From Croceibacterium_A sp035626815 (GTDB lineage Bacteria; Pseudomonadota; Alphaproteobacteria; Sphingomonadales; Sphingomonadaceae): 64,000 nucleotides of DNA. The stretch covers positions 1 to 64,000 of the forward strand of contig DASPMY010000013.1 in the NCBI GenBank assembly GCA_035626815.1, written 5' to 3'. A program made the position numbers and the translations under genes. Below are positions 53,187-60,900 of this stretch, piece after piece (the stretch's first letter is position 1; every line of letters starts with the position of its first letter). The notes beneath the pieces were generated by a model. It worked only from the letters and a program-made list of their open reading frames with translations, made no database searches and was not told the DNA's origin.

Positions 53187-54907
53187 AAGCCGAAGACCTG
53201 ATCAAGATCCCGCGCCCGCGCTTCGCCGAGTGGCTCGCCGAGCCGATGCGGCGCAACTGGAACACTTACATGCAGGTCGCCGTCGCGGCGGTGTTCATCA
53301 ACCTGTTCGGGCTGGTCACCTCGCTGTTCACGATGACCATCTACGACCGCGTGCTGCCGAACAACGCGACCTCGTCGCTGATCGCGCTGTCGATCGGCTT
53401 CGGCATCGTCGTGCTGTTCGATTTCGCGCTGAAGATCCTGCGGGCCTATTTCCTCGATCATGCCGGCGCGCAGATCGACCAGGAAATCGGCGAGCGCGTG
53501 TTCGCCCGGCTGCTGTCGATGCGGCTCGAGCTGAAGAAGGGCTCGACCGGGGCGATCACCGGGATGATGCGCGAGCTCGAGGCCCTGCGCGACTTTTTCG
53601 CCTCGGCCACCGTCACCGCGCTGGTCGACGTGCCGTTCATTTTCCTCACCCTCGCGGTGGTCGCGCTGATCGGCGGCCCGGTGGTGCTGGTCCCGGCGCT
53701 GATGGTGCCGCTGGTGATCCTCGTCGGCTGGCTGACCCATCCGGCGATGCAGCGTCTCGCGGCGCGGTCGATGGGCGAAGGGCTCGTCAAGCAGTCGGTG
53801 CTGGTCGAGGCGGTCGGCGGGCTCGAGACGGTCAAGACCACCGGCGCCGGGCCGATGCTGGCCAACCGCTGGTCGCGCGCCGTGCAGCAGCACTCCGACA
53901 GCTCGCTGCGGCAACGCCTGGTCGCCTCGCTGGGGATGACGTTCGCCAGCTCGGCGTCGATGATCTCGTACGCCGGCGTGGTCATCGTCGGGGTCGAGCG
54001 CATCGCCTCGAACTCGCTGACGATGGGCGGACTGATCGCCTGCTCGATCCTCGCCGGGCGGGCGATCGCGCCGCTGTCGCAGATCTCGCAGATCCTCACC
54101 CGGCTAACCTCGACGCGGACCGCCTATCGCCAGATCAACGCGATGATGGAGCAGCCGACCGAGGGGCCCGAAGGCGAGGCGCTGAGCCTGCGCGGCGTCA
54201 AGGGACTGATCGAGGTCAAGAACCTCAGCTTCCGCTATCCGGGACAGGCGGAGAAGGCGCTCGACGGCGTTTCGCTGACGATCCGCCCGGGCGAGCACGT
54301 CGCGCTGCTCGGCCGGGTCGGCTCGGGCAAGTCGACGCTCGCACGGCTGGTGATCGGGCTCTATCCGCCCGAGGAAGGGCTGATCCTGGTCGACGGGACC
54401 GACATCCGCCAGCTCGACCCCGCAACGCTGCGCAGCCAGGTCGGCGCCGTGATGCAGGACAGCGTGCTGTTCACCGGATCGGTGCGCGAGAACGTCGCGC
54501 TCGAACGGCCGGAGGTCGACGATGAGGAGCTGCTGCGGGCGTGCGGGATTTCCGGGACGCATCAGTTCCTCGGGCAGATCGCCAACGGCTACGACTTGCG
54601 CCTGGCGGACCGCGGCGAAGGCCTTTCGGGCGGCCAGCGCCAGTCGATCGCCCTGGCGCGGGCGCTGGCCGGACGCCCGCCGATCCTGATCATGGACGAG
54701 CCGTCGAGCGCGATGGACGATCAGACCGAAGGCGCGCTGCTCCAGCGGCTGCAGGACGAGCTGAAGGACCGCACGCTGGTGCTCATTACCCACCGACTGC
54801 CGTTGCTGCGTCTGGTCGACCGGATCGTCGTGCTCGACAAGGGCCGCGTCGTCGCCGACGGGCCGCGCGACACCGTGCTGAAGCAGCTCACCCGGAAGGC
54901 GGCCTGA
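53183..54907 (+). CDS. type I secretion ABC transporter (HlyB-type permease/ATPase)
   Basis: A 574-residue half-transporter. Membrane domain about residues 25-310 (MQVAVAAVFINLFGLVTSLF). ATPase: Walker A LLGRVGSGKSTLARLV, signature GEGLSGGQRQSIALARALAG, Walker B ILIMDEPSSAMDD, H-loop LVLITHRLP. There is no N-terminal C39 peptidase and only a short pre-domain, as in exporters of RTX adhesins with uncleaved C-terminal signals. Position between TolC and HlyD genes completes the trio. The most likely substrate in the window is the 2305-residue RTX protein. Confidence 0.92.
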   Translation: MKAEDLIKIPRPRFAEWLAEPMRRNWNTYMQVAVAAVFINLFGLVTSLFTMTIYDRVLPNNATSSLIALSIGFGIVVLFDFALKILRAYFLDHAGAQIDQEIGERVFARLLSMRLELKKGSTGAITGMMRELEALRDFFASATVTALVDVPFIFLTLAVVALIGGPVVLVPALMVPLVILVGWLTHPAMQRLAARSMGEGLVKQSVLVEAVGGLETVKTTGAGPMLANRWSRAVQQHSDSSLRQRLVASLGMTFASSASMISYAGVVIVGVERIASNSLTMGGLIACSILAGRAIAPLSQISQILTRLTSTRTAYRQINAMMEQPTEGPEGEALSLRGVKGLIEVKNLSFRYPGQAEKALDGVSLTIRPGEHVALLGRVGSGKSTLARLVIGLYPPEEGLILVDGTDIRQLDPATLRSQVGAVMQDSVLFTGSVRENVALERPEVDDEELLRACGISGTHQFLGQIANGYDLRLADRGEGLSGGQRQSIALARALAGRPPILIMDEPSSAMDDQTEGALLQRLQDELKDRTLVLITHRLPLLRLVDRIVVLDKGRVVADGPRDTVLKQLTRKAA

Positions 54908-54911
54908 CACC

Positions 54912-56204
54912 GTGGATCTCGAAGACTTCGCAACAGCGGTGAAACCGCGCAAGGCATCGACCATCCTGCTGTGGCTGCTGGCGGCATTCGTAGTGATCTT
55001 CATCGTCTGGGCCGCGTTCGCCGAGCTCGAGCGGACGGTCCGCGGCGGCGGACGGGTCATTCCCAGCTCGCAGCTGCAGGTCGTCTCGGTCCTCGAAGGC
55101 GGGATCCTCCAGGAAATCCTCGTCAAGCAGGGCGAGATGGTCGCCGCCGGCCAGGCGCTGATCCGCCTCGACCCGACCGAGAGCGGCGGCGAGTACGGCA
55201 GCGGCGAGGCGTCGCTGGCGGCGCTGCAGGCCAAGATCGCTCGGCTGCAGGCCGAGGTGAGCGGCGGCTCGCCGGCATTCCCGGCGGCGCGCACCGCCGC
55301 AGCCGCCGAGCAGATCGCGATCGAGCGCGCGCTCTACGGCTCCCGCGTGGCCGACCTCGCCAGCATGACCCGCGCGGCGCAGGCGCGAGTGACGCAATCG
55401 CAACGCGCGGTTACCGAGGCCGAAGCCGCCTATCGCGCGCGGGCGGCGGCACGCGACGCGCGCGTCGAGGAAGCCAACATCATTCGCCCGCTGGTCGAGC
55501 GCGGGATCGAGCCGCGGCTCAGCCTGACGCAGGCCGAAAGCGCGGCGGCGATCGCCGCGAGCGAGGCGGCTGCGGCCGCCGCCGCCATTTCCCGCGCCGA
55601 GGCCGGAGTGGCCGAAGCGCAGGCGACGCTGGCGCGGACGCGGCAGGACTGGCGCTCGCAGGCCGCGAACGAGCTCGCCGCCGCGCAGGCGGAGATGGCC
55701 GCGCGGCGCAGCATGTTGCCCGCGCTCGCCGAGCGGCGGGACCGGACCGTGGTCCGGGCGCCGCTGCCGGGCCGCGTCAACCGGGTGCTCGTCACCACCG
55801 TCGGCAGCGCCGTGGCGCCCGGTGCTCCGGTGGCGGAGATCGTGCCGAGCGACGAGAACCTGCTGGTCGAGGCACGGGTGCGACCGCAGGACATCGCCTT
55901 CGTCCGCATCGGCCAGCGCGCCCGGGTCGAGATAACGGCCTACGAATCGTCGGTCTATGGCCAGCTCGATGCTAGGGTCGTGTCGATATCGCCCGACGCC
56001 GTGCCCGACCCTCAGACGGGCGAGACGTTCTACCACGTGCGGGTCCAGACGCTCGAGGACGCATTGCATGACGCGCAGCAACGCGAGCTGCCGATCGGCC
56101 CCGGGATGGTCGCCAACGTCAGCCTGATCGGCGACACGCGCACCGTGCTCGAGTACCTGCTGACCCCGATCAGCAAGCTGCGCGAGACCGCCTTCCGCGA
56201 GTGA
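54912..56204 (+). CDS. HlyD-family periplasmic adaptor of the type I secretion system
   Basis: A 430-residue membrane-fusion protein starting at GTG 54912. One N-terminal membrane helix (ILLWLLAAFVVIFIVWAAFA) is followed by ELERTVRGGGRVIPSSQLQV, a biotinyl-lipoyl-like half (GGILQEILVKQGEMVAAGQA), a long coiled-coil hairpin rich in Ala (about 100-260) and the returning half DRTVVRAPLPGRVNRVL. It links the inner-membrane ABC pump to TolC. Four bases separate it from the ABC gene. Confidence 0.92.
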   Translation: MDLEDFATAVKPRKASTILLWLLAAFVVIFIVWAAFAELERTVRGGGRVIPSSQLQVVSVLEGGILQEILVKQGEMVAAGQALIRLDPTESGGEYGSGEASLAALQAKIARLQAEVSGGSPAFPAARTAAAAEQIAIERALYGSRVADLASMTRAAQARVTQSQRAVTEAEAAYRARAAARDARVEEANIIRPLVERGIEPRLSLTQAESAAAIAASEAAAAAAAISRAEAGVAEAQATLARTRQDWRSQAANELAAAQAEMAARRSMLPALAERRDRTVVRAPLPGRVNRVLVTTVGSAVAPGAPVAEIVPSDENLLVEARVRPQDIAFVRIGQRARVEITAYESSVYGQLDARVVSISPDAVPDPQTGETFYHVRVQTLEDALHDAQQRELPIGPGMVANVSLIGDTRTVLEYLLTPISKLRETAFRE

Positions 56205-56321
56205 GCGCGCGCCTCCCGGCGTTGGCCGGGCGAGCCCGCTGTCGGCGAAGCGGGTACGTGTTCTTGCCAGGCGAGCGGCCCGGATCCGGCTACCGCGGAT
56301 GGGGCCGCATCCGAGGGCGGC

Positions 56322-56483
56322 TCAGCTGCCTTGCGAGAAGGCCCCGTCGTCGACGACCGGAGTGGGACCGAATTCGGCTTCCGCGGCGCCCAGCCGGGTC
56401 ACCGCCGGTGCGGTCCAGGTCTTCTTCGAAGCTCGGCCGCGCTCGGCGCTAGCGGCGAGCGCTTCGGATTTGCCCCTGATCAT
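56322..56483 (-). CDS. 53-residue peptide with lasso-type (YxxPxLxxxG-like) leader motif
   Basis: Encoded alone on the minus strand in the 599-base gap after the T1SS. It reads MIRGKSEALAASAERGRASK, then KTWTAPAVTRLGAAEAEFGP and TPVVDDGAFSQGS. KKTWTAPAVTRLG fits the W/Y-x2-P-x-L/V-x3-G motif recognised by the RRE (B1) protein of lasso-peptide systems, and the C-terminal GPTPVVDD places Asp at position 8 after a Gly, as in a lasso ring. The usual Thr at the second-last leader position is absent. GGAG lies upstream. No lasso cyclase or protease gene is in the window, so this is an orphan precursor-like peptide. Confidence 0.5.
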   Translation of the reverse strand: MIRGKSEALAASAERGRASKKTWTAPAVTRLGAAEAEFGPTPVVDDGAFSQGS

Positions 56484-56510
56484 CTAAGTCTCCGCCCAAC
56501 GTTCGCGGTT

Positions 56511-56538
56511 GTATTAGCCCAGTATCGGCGCTTTGCAA
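56511..56538 (-). promoter_or_regulatory. candidate promoter of the 53-residue peptide gene
   Basis: On the minus strand TTGCAA (56533-56538) and TAATAC (56511-56516) are 16 bases apart, and the peptide ATG follows about 28 bases after the second box, with GGAG between. This fits a weak sigma-70 type promoter. The rest of the gap, 56539-56803, carries no supported gene; its TTGACA at 56712-56717 lacks a partner box. Confidence 0.4.
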
Positions 56539-56803
56539 TCCGCCAATCCACACGCCGCTCGACTATTCGATCTCGCGAGGCGAGACGGCCCGGGGCATCG
56601 GCCGTCGGCTGGCGGGCTATCGCCCCGATCCCCCCGCGGAACGATTTCATCGGTCCGCCGAACGAGCGGATTGCCCGCCGACGAACCCGTCCGGAACTCG
56701 CTGTCGGCAAGTTGACAATATCTGTGGCAGCCCCCGGTCGCGATGGCTATTGGACTCTCCAAACGGGCGCACTATGCGCCGCCCAGGATTTCAAGGAGCT
56801 CCC

Positions 56804-57682
56804 ATGCCGCTGGTCAACATGAAGCCCCTGCTTCGCGATGCGATGGAGCAGGGCTACGCGGTCGCCGCGTTCAACCTGGTCGACTACGGCACCACCAAGG
56901 CGATGGTCCAGGCCGCCGAGGAGCTGAACGCCCCGGTTATCTGCCAGACCAGCACCAAGACCATCCAGTACTGGAGCCACAAGGAGATCGTCTCCTGGGT
57001 GCGCACGGTCGCCGAGGATTCGCCGGTCCCGGTCGTGCTGCATCTCGACCACTGCAAGGACCTGGCGATGATCGAGGCTTGCGCCAAGGCGGGCTGGACC
57101 TCGATCATGATCGACGCCTCCGAGCTGCCGTTCGAGGAGAACCTCGCTGAATCGCTCAAGGTCCGCGAGATCGCCGAGAAATACGGCGTCGGCATGGAGG
57201 CGGAGCTCGGGCAGATCATGGGGGTCGAGGACGACATGGTGGTCGACGAAGCCGACTCCGTGCTGACCGATCCGGAGGACGCCCGGCGCTTCTGCGACGC
57301 GCTCGACCTGTCGGCGTTCGCCTGCGCGGTCGGCACCGCGCACGGCTTCTACCATGGCGATCCGGTGGTCGACTTCGACCGTATCGAGGCGATCAACCGG
57401 CTGACGCGCACGCCGATGGCGCTGCACGGCGGCACCGGCCTCAGCGACGAGACCTTCGCCAAGGCCATCGCGCGCGGCAGCGCCAAGATCAACATCTCGA
57501 CCAACCTCAAGCACGTCTTCGTGCAGAGCTTCGTCGACTATCACACTGCCAAGCCGACCGACTACGAGCCGCTGCGGCTGATCGACGCGCAGTACCAGGC
57601 CTGCAAGGCCATGTTCGCCGGCTTCATCGAGAAGTTCGGCGGCAAGGGCCGGGCGCCGAGCTTCCTCGCCAAGGCTGCCTGA
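56804..57682 (+). CDS. class II ketose-bisphosphate aldolase
   Basis: A 292-residue zinc aldolase of the FbaA/GatY/KbaY type. The start at 56804 follows AAGGAGC. Zinc ligands are in VVLHLDHCKD and AVGTAHGFYHG, with LHGGTGLSDE near the C-terminus and the phosphate-binding KINISTNLK. Such enzymes split fructose- or tagatose-1,6-bisphosphate (or related sugars) to dihydroxyacetone phosphate and an aldehyde. It leads an operon with a HAD phosphatase and DhaL/DhaK, which points to a dedicated triose or ketose route rather than core glycolysis. Confidence 0.88.
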   Translation: MPLVNMKPLLRDAMEQGYAVAAFNLVDYGTTKAMVQAAEELNAPVICQTSTKTIQYWSHKEIVSWVRTVAEDSPVPVVLHLDHCKDLAMIEACAKAGWTSIMIDASELPFEENLAESLKVREIAEKYGVGMEAELGQIMGVEDDMVVDEADSVLTDPEDARRFCDALDLSAFACAVGTAHGFYHGDPVVDFDRIEAINRLTRTPMALHGGTGLSDETFAKAIARGSAKINISTNLKHVFVQSFVDYHTAKPTDYEPLRLIDAQYQACKAMFAGFIEKFGGKGRAPSFLAKAA

Positions 57683-57687
57683 GACCG

Positions 57688-58413
57688 ATGATCAAGGCGC
57701 TCATTTTCGACTGCGACGGCGTGCTGGTCGACACCGAGCGCGACGCGCACCGGGTCGGCTTCAACCGCGCGTTCGCCGAGATGGGAATCGACGCGGAATG
57801 GGACGTCGAGCTCTACGGCAAGCTGCTGCTGGTAGCCGGCGGCAAGGAGCGGATGCGCGCCTATTTCGACGAGTACGGCTGGCCGCAAGCGACGGACACG
57901 CCCGAGGCGAAAGACGCGCTGATCGTCGCGCTCCACAAGAGCAAGACGCAGATCACCTCCGAGCTGGTCGCCACGCTGCCGGTGCGGCCCGGCATCCGGC
58001 GCATCATCGACGAGGCGATCGCCGCCGGCGTCAAGCTGGGCGTGTGCACGACCTCGAACCCCAAGTTCATCGACGCCGTGCTCGACCTGCTCGGGCCCGA
58101 GCGGAAGGCGGCGTTCGATTTCGTCCACGCCGGCGATTGCGTCGCCAGGAAGAAGCCGGCGCCCGACATCTACCTGCTCGCGCTCGAGACGCTCGGGCTG
58201 CCGGCGAACGAGTGCATGGTGGTCGAGGATAGCCGCAACGGCCTGCTCGCCGCGCGCGCGGCCCGGCTGCCGACGCTGATCACCACCAGCACCTACACCG
58301 TCGACGAGGATTTCGCCGGCGCCGTCAAGGTCGTCCCCGAGCTCGGCGACGAGCCCCATGTCAACGTCACGCTCGCCGATCTGGGCGAGCTGGCCGCTGC
58401 CACCGCGGCCTGA
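57688..58413 (+). CDS. HAD-superfamily phosphatase (CbbY/beta-phosphoglucomutase-like)
   Basis: A 241-residue HAD hydrolase: motif I LIFDCDGVLVDTE with both Asp, motif II GVCTTSNPK, motif III CVARKKPAPDIY, motif IV VVEDSRNGLLAARAA. The cap is of the CbbY/PGMB type, so it may act on small phosphosugars. It starts 5 bases after the aldolase gene. A phosphatase beside a kinase of trioses suggests it works on a different intermediate, for example a sugar-1-phosphate. Confidence 0.87.
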   Translation: MIKALIFDCDGVLVDTERDAHRVGFNRAFAEMGIDAEWDVELYGKLLLVAGGKERMRAYFDEYGWPQATDTPEAKDALIVALHKSKTQITSELVATLPVRPGIRRIIDEAIAAGVKLGVCTTSNPKFIDAVLDLLGPERKAAFDFVHAGDCVARKKPAPDIYLLALETLGLPANECMVVEDSRNGLLAARAARLPTLITTSTYTVDEDFAGAVKVVPELGDEPHVNVTLADLGELAAATAA

Positions 58414-58425
58414 GGAGAGGAAAGA

Positions 58426-59094
58426 ATGGCTGAGATTTCGCAGGCCGACATCGAACGCGCGATCAAGACGACTTGCAGCACGGTGCTGCGCAACGAGAAG
58501 TACTTCGCCGACCTCGACGGCCTCGCCGGCGACGGCGACTTCGGCACTTCGCTCGCGACCGGCTTCCGCCAGATCGAGAAGGACTGGGACGAGATTCCCA
58601 AGACCGACATCGGCGCAATGCTGCTCAAGATCTCGATGATCGTCAGCAAGCACGTCGGCGGCAGTTCGGGTCCGATCTGGGGCACCGGGTTCATGAAGGC
58701 GGCGATGCTGACCCGCGGCAAGACCGCGATCACGCTCGACGATCTCGCCGGCATGCTCGGTTCGGCGATCGAGGGCATCCAGGCCCGCGGCGGCGCCAAG
58801 CTCGGCGACAAGACGCTGCTCGACGCGCTGATCCCGGTGCACGAGAAGCTGCAGGCGGCGAGCGGCGACAAGGCCGCTGCCCTCAAGGAAGCGGCCCAGG
58901 CCGCCGACACCGCGATCGACGAGACCCGCACGCTGGTCGCCCATCGCGGGCGCGCCAGCCAGGTCGGCGAGCGCAGCGCCAACACGCCCGACCCGGGCAT
59001 CGTCGCCATCGCCACGATCCTGCAGGACTGGTGCAAGGAATACGGAGTGGAGCGCACGCCCGTCGCCGCCGAGCTCGCCAAAGCCACCGCTTAA
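58426..59094 (+). CDS. dhaL: DhaL-type subunit of a dihydroxyacetone (or ketotetrose) kinase
   Basis: A 222-residue helical nucleotide-binding subunit. The metal/ADP loop is DLDGLAGDGDFGTSLATGF; the phenylalanine in DGDFG is a known variant of DGDHG. The segment KHVGGSSGPIWGTGF is also diagnostic. GGAGAGG precedes the ATG. DhaL carries ADP or ATP to phosphorylate substrate held by DhaK, which is the next gene. No DhaM or other PTS component is in the window, so the phosphate donor is uncertain (ATP is likely). Confidence 0.92.
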   Translation: MAEISQADIERAIKTTCSTVLRNEKYFADLDGLAGDGDFGTSLATGFRQIEKDWDEIPKTDIGAMLLKISMIVSKHVGGSSGPIWGTGFMKAAMLTRGKTAITLDDLAGMLGSAIEGIQARGGAKLGDKTLLDALIPVHEKLQAASGDKAAALKEAAQAADTAIDETRTLVAHRGRASQVGERSANTPDPGIVAIATILQDWCKEYGVERTPVAAELAKATA

Positions 59095-59121
59095 TCAAAC
59101 GATCCACGGAGAGGAAAACCC

Positions 59122-60117
59122 ATGAAGAAGTTCGTCAACGATCCCGCCGCTTTCGTGCCCGAGTTCATGAAGGGCATCCAGATGGCCAACCCCGACCTGC
59201 TCGACTTCAACGCCGAGTTCCAGATGATCACCCGCAAGAGCGGCCCAGACAACGCGAAGGTCTCGGTCGTGCAGGGGTCGGGCAGCGGCCACGAGCCGGC
59301 GCACGTCATGGCGGTCGGCCCGGGCATGCTGACCGGCGCCTGCCAGGGCGCGGTGTTCGCCGCCCCGGCGGTCGATTCGTGCTACGAGACGATCAAGGCC
59401 TGCAACTCCGACGCCGGCGTGCTGGTGCTGGTCAACAACTACCAGGGCGACCGCATGGCCTGGGACATGGCGACCGAGATGGCCCAGGCCGAGGGCATCA
59501 ACGTGCGCCAGTTCTGGATCAACGACGACGTCGCGGTCGAGGACAGCCTCTATACCGTCGGCCGCCGCGGCGTGGCCGGCAACTTTTTCGTCATCAAGTG
59601 CTGCGGCGCCGCCGCCGAGCAGGGCAAGAGCCTCGACGAGGTCGAGGCGATCGCCGACAAGGTCAACAAGAACGTCCGCACGATGGGCGTGGCGCTGACG
59701 AGTTGCATCCCGCCGGCCAAGGGCACGCCGATCTTCGACATCGGCGACGACGAGATGGAAGTCGGCGTGGGCATCCACGGCGAGCCGGGCCGTCGCCGCG
59801 AGAAGATCAAGAGCGCCGACGAGATCACCGAGGAGCTGTTCGAGGCGGTCGCCAAGGACGTGCCGTTCAACTCGGGCGACCGCGTCGCGATCATGGTCAA
59901 CGGCCTCGGCGGCACGCCGATTACCGAGCTCTACGTGATCTACGCCAAGGCCCACGAGCTGGCCGAGAAGGCCGGGTTCACCGTGGTCCGCAACTATGTC
60001 GGCGAATATTGCACGTCGCTCGAGATGGCCGGCGCCTCGCTCACCATCCTGCGCCTCGACGCCGAGCTCGAAGCCCTGCTCGACGCCCCGGCCGAAAGCG
60101 CCGCGCGGATTTTCTGA
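59122..60117 (+). CDS. dhaK: DhaK substrate-binding subunit of a dihydroxyacetone-type kinase
   Basis: A 331-residue subunit that binds dihydroxyacetone covalently. GSGSGHEPAHVMAVGPGMLT and the active-site histidine motif VGVGIHGEPGRRREK are intact. The order DhaL before DhaK is reversed relative to enteric dhaKLM. Related two-subunit kinases phosphorylate erythrulose or other ketoses in alphaproteobacterial sugar-alcohol pathways, so dihydroxyacetone is not the only candidate. It is the last gene of the operon; a strong terminator follows 24 bases after the stop. Confidence 0.92.
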   Translation: MKKFVNDPAAFVPEFMKGIQMANPDLLDFNAEFQMITRKSGPDNAKVSVVQGSGSGHEPAHVMAVGPGMLTGACQGAVFAAPAVDSCYETIKACNSDAGVLVLVNNYQGDRMAWDMATEMAQAEGINVRQFWINDDVAVEDSLYTVGRRGVAGNFFVIKCCGAAAEQGKSLDEVEAIADKVNKNVRTMGVALTSCIPPAKGTPIFDIGDDEMEVGVGIHGEPGRRREKIKSADEITEELFEAVAKDVPFNSGDRVAIMVNGLGGTPITELYVIYAKAHELAEKAGFTVVRNYVGEYCTSLEMAGASLTILRLDAELEALLDAPAESAARIF

Positions 60118-60140
60118 CTTAGTCGATCAGGCGAACGATG

Positions 60141-60170
60141 CGCCCGGTTCCGCAAGGAGCCGGGCGTTTT
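60141..60170 (+). terminator. intrinsic terminator after dhaK
   Basis: CGCCCGGTTCC, a GCAA tetraloop, and GGAGCCGGGCG form an 11-bp stem with one G-U, followed directly by TTTT. It is a typical rho-independent terminator for the plus-strand aldolase-HAD-DhaLK operon. Confidence 0.85.
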
Positions 60171-60188
60171 CGTTGACGCAACAAGAAA

Positions 60189-60214
60189 GGCGGCGGCACC
60201 GAAGTGCCGCCGCC
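60189..60214 (-). terminator. intrinsic terminator after the UrcA gene
   Basis: GGCGGCGGCAC and GTGCCGCCGCC pair around a four-base loop (11-bp stem). On the minus strand the stem is followed by TTTCTTGTTG. It terminates the convergent UrcA transcript and backs onto the dhaK terminator, so the two operons are well insulated. Confidence 0.8.
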
Positions 60215-60227
60215 AGTGGGAGCGAAG

Positions 60228-60578
60228 TCAGTCCTGCGAACGGCGAGCCGAAACCGCCTGACCGATGGCGATCGTGGCGTTGGCCAGGACGCGAACCGAG
60301 CCGCCGAGTACTTCGTTGAGCTGCGGCTGGGTCGCCGCCCAAGTGTCGGTACGGCATTCGGCGACCTGGTTCGCGGAATGGATGTTACGCACGTCGGCTT
60401 TCCCGCAGACCTGTTCGACGGCATCCGACACGCGCTGGCGCAGCGCCGCGCGGCCAGCCGAATTGGTGAGGTCGAGGTCGGCATACGATACGTAGCGCGT
60501 GGCTTCGGCCGCAGCCGGGGTGGCGATGACGGCCAGCGAGAGCGCGGTCAGGGCGGAGGTGATGACGATGTTACGCAT
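60228..60578 (-). CDS. UrcA family protein
   Basis: A 116-residue exported protein. A signal peptide is present (MRNIVITSALTALSLAVIAT then PAAA). The mature N-terminus RYVSYADLDLTNSAGRAALR followed by VSDAVEQVCG is the UrcA family signature, with a pair of cysteines likely forming a disulfide (VCG and ECRTDTW). UrcA proteins are common in Caulobacterales and Sphingomonadales and of unknown function. AAAGGA precedes the ATG. Divergent from the winged-helix regulator gene, with a 322-base shared upstream region. Confidence 0.87.
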   Translation of the reverse strand: MRNIVITSALTALSLAVIATPAAAEATRYVSYADLDLTNSAGRAALRQRVSDAVEQVCGKADVRNIHSANQVAECRTDTWAATQPQLNEVLGGSVRVLANATIAIGQAVSARRSQD

Positions 60579-60716
60579 GATGATCAATCCTTTGCTCGAG
60601 TATCCAAATGACGGCCGGGGCCGCCGGTGATCCTCGGGAGCAAGTTCGAAAAGGAACCCTCTCCGTCGGCCCATCCGTTCTGCGCCGGATCGAGCCACGG
60701 CACTTTGGCGGTTCGG

Positions 60717-60746
60717 TGAAGCTTCGCTGAAGCTTTCGTGAAACCT
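60717..60746 (+). promoter_or_regulatory. three direct TGAA repeats spaced 11 bp, candidate winged-helix regulator site
   Basis: TGAAGCTT at 60717, TGAAGCTT at 60728 and TGAAACCT at 60739 repeat every 11 bp. Tandem direct repeats with this period are the usual target geometry of OmpR/PhoB-type winged-helix proteins. They lie in the 322-base gap between the UrcA gene and a gene encoding such a regulator, about 139 and 162 bases from the two starts. The rest of that gap (60579-60900) holds no gene. Confidence 0.45.
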
Positions 60747-60900
60747 GTTGGTCAGCTTAAGAACAGGCCAAAATCGCGCATTCCCGCGACTGGCCGCCAT
60801 TGCGCAAACCGTCTCCAGCATTTGGCAGCGCGGAGTCGCCAGCGCAGTTCTTCTTGCCGGTTTGTGGTATTGTGGGTCAGGGGCAGCGGGGGCGAAAGCC

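Noticed and set aside
56712..56717. TTGACA as a promoter of the aldolase operon
   Set aside because: No -10-like hexamer at 16-18 bp, only a GC-rich stretch.
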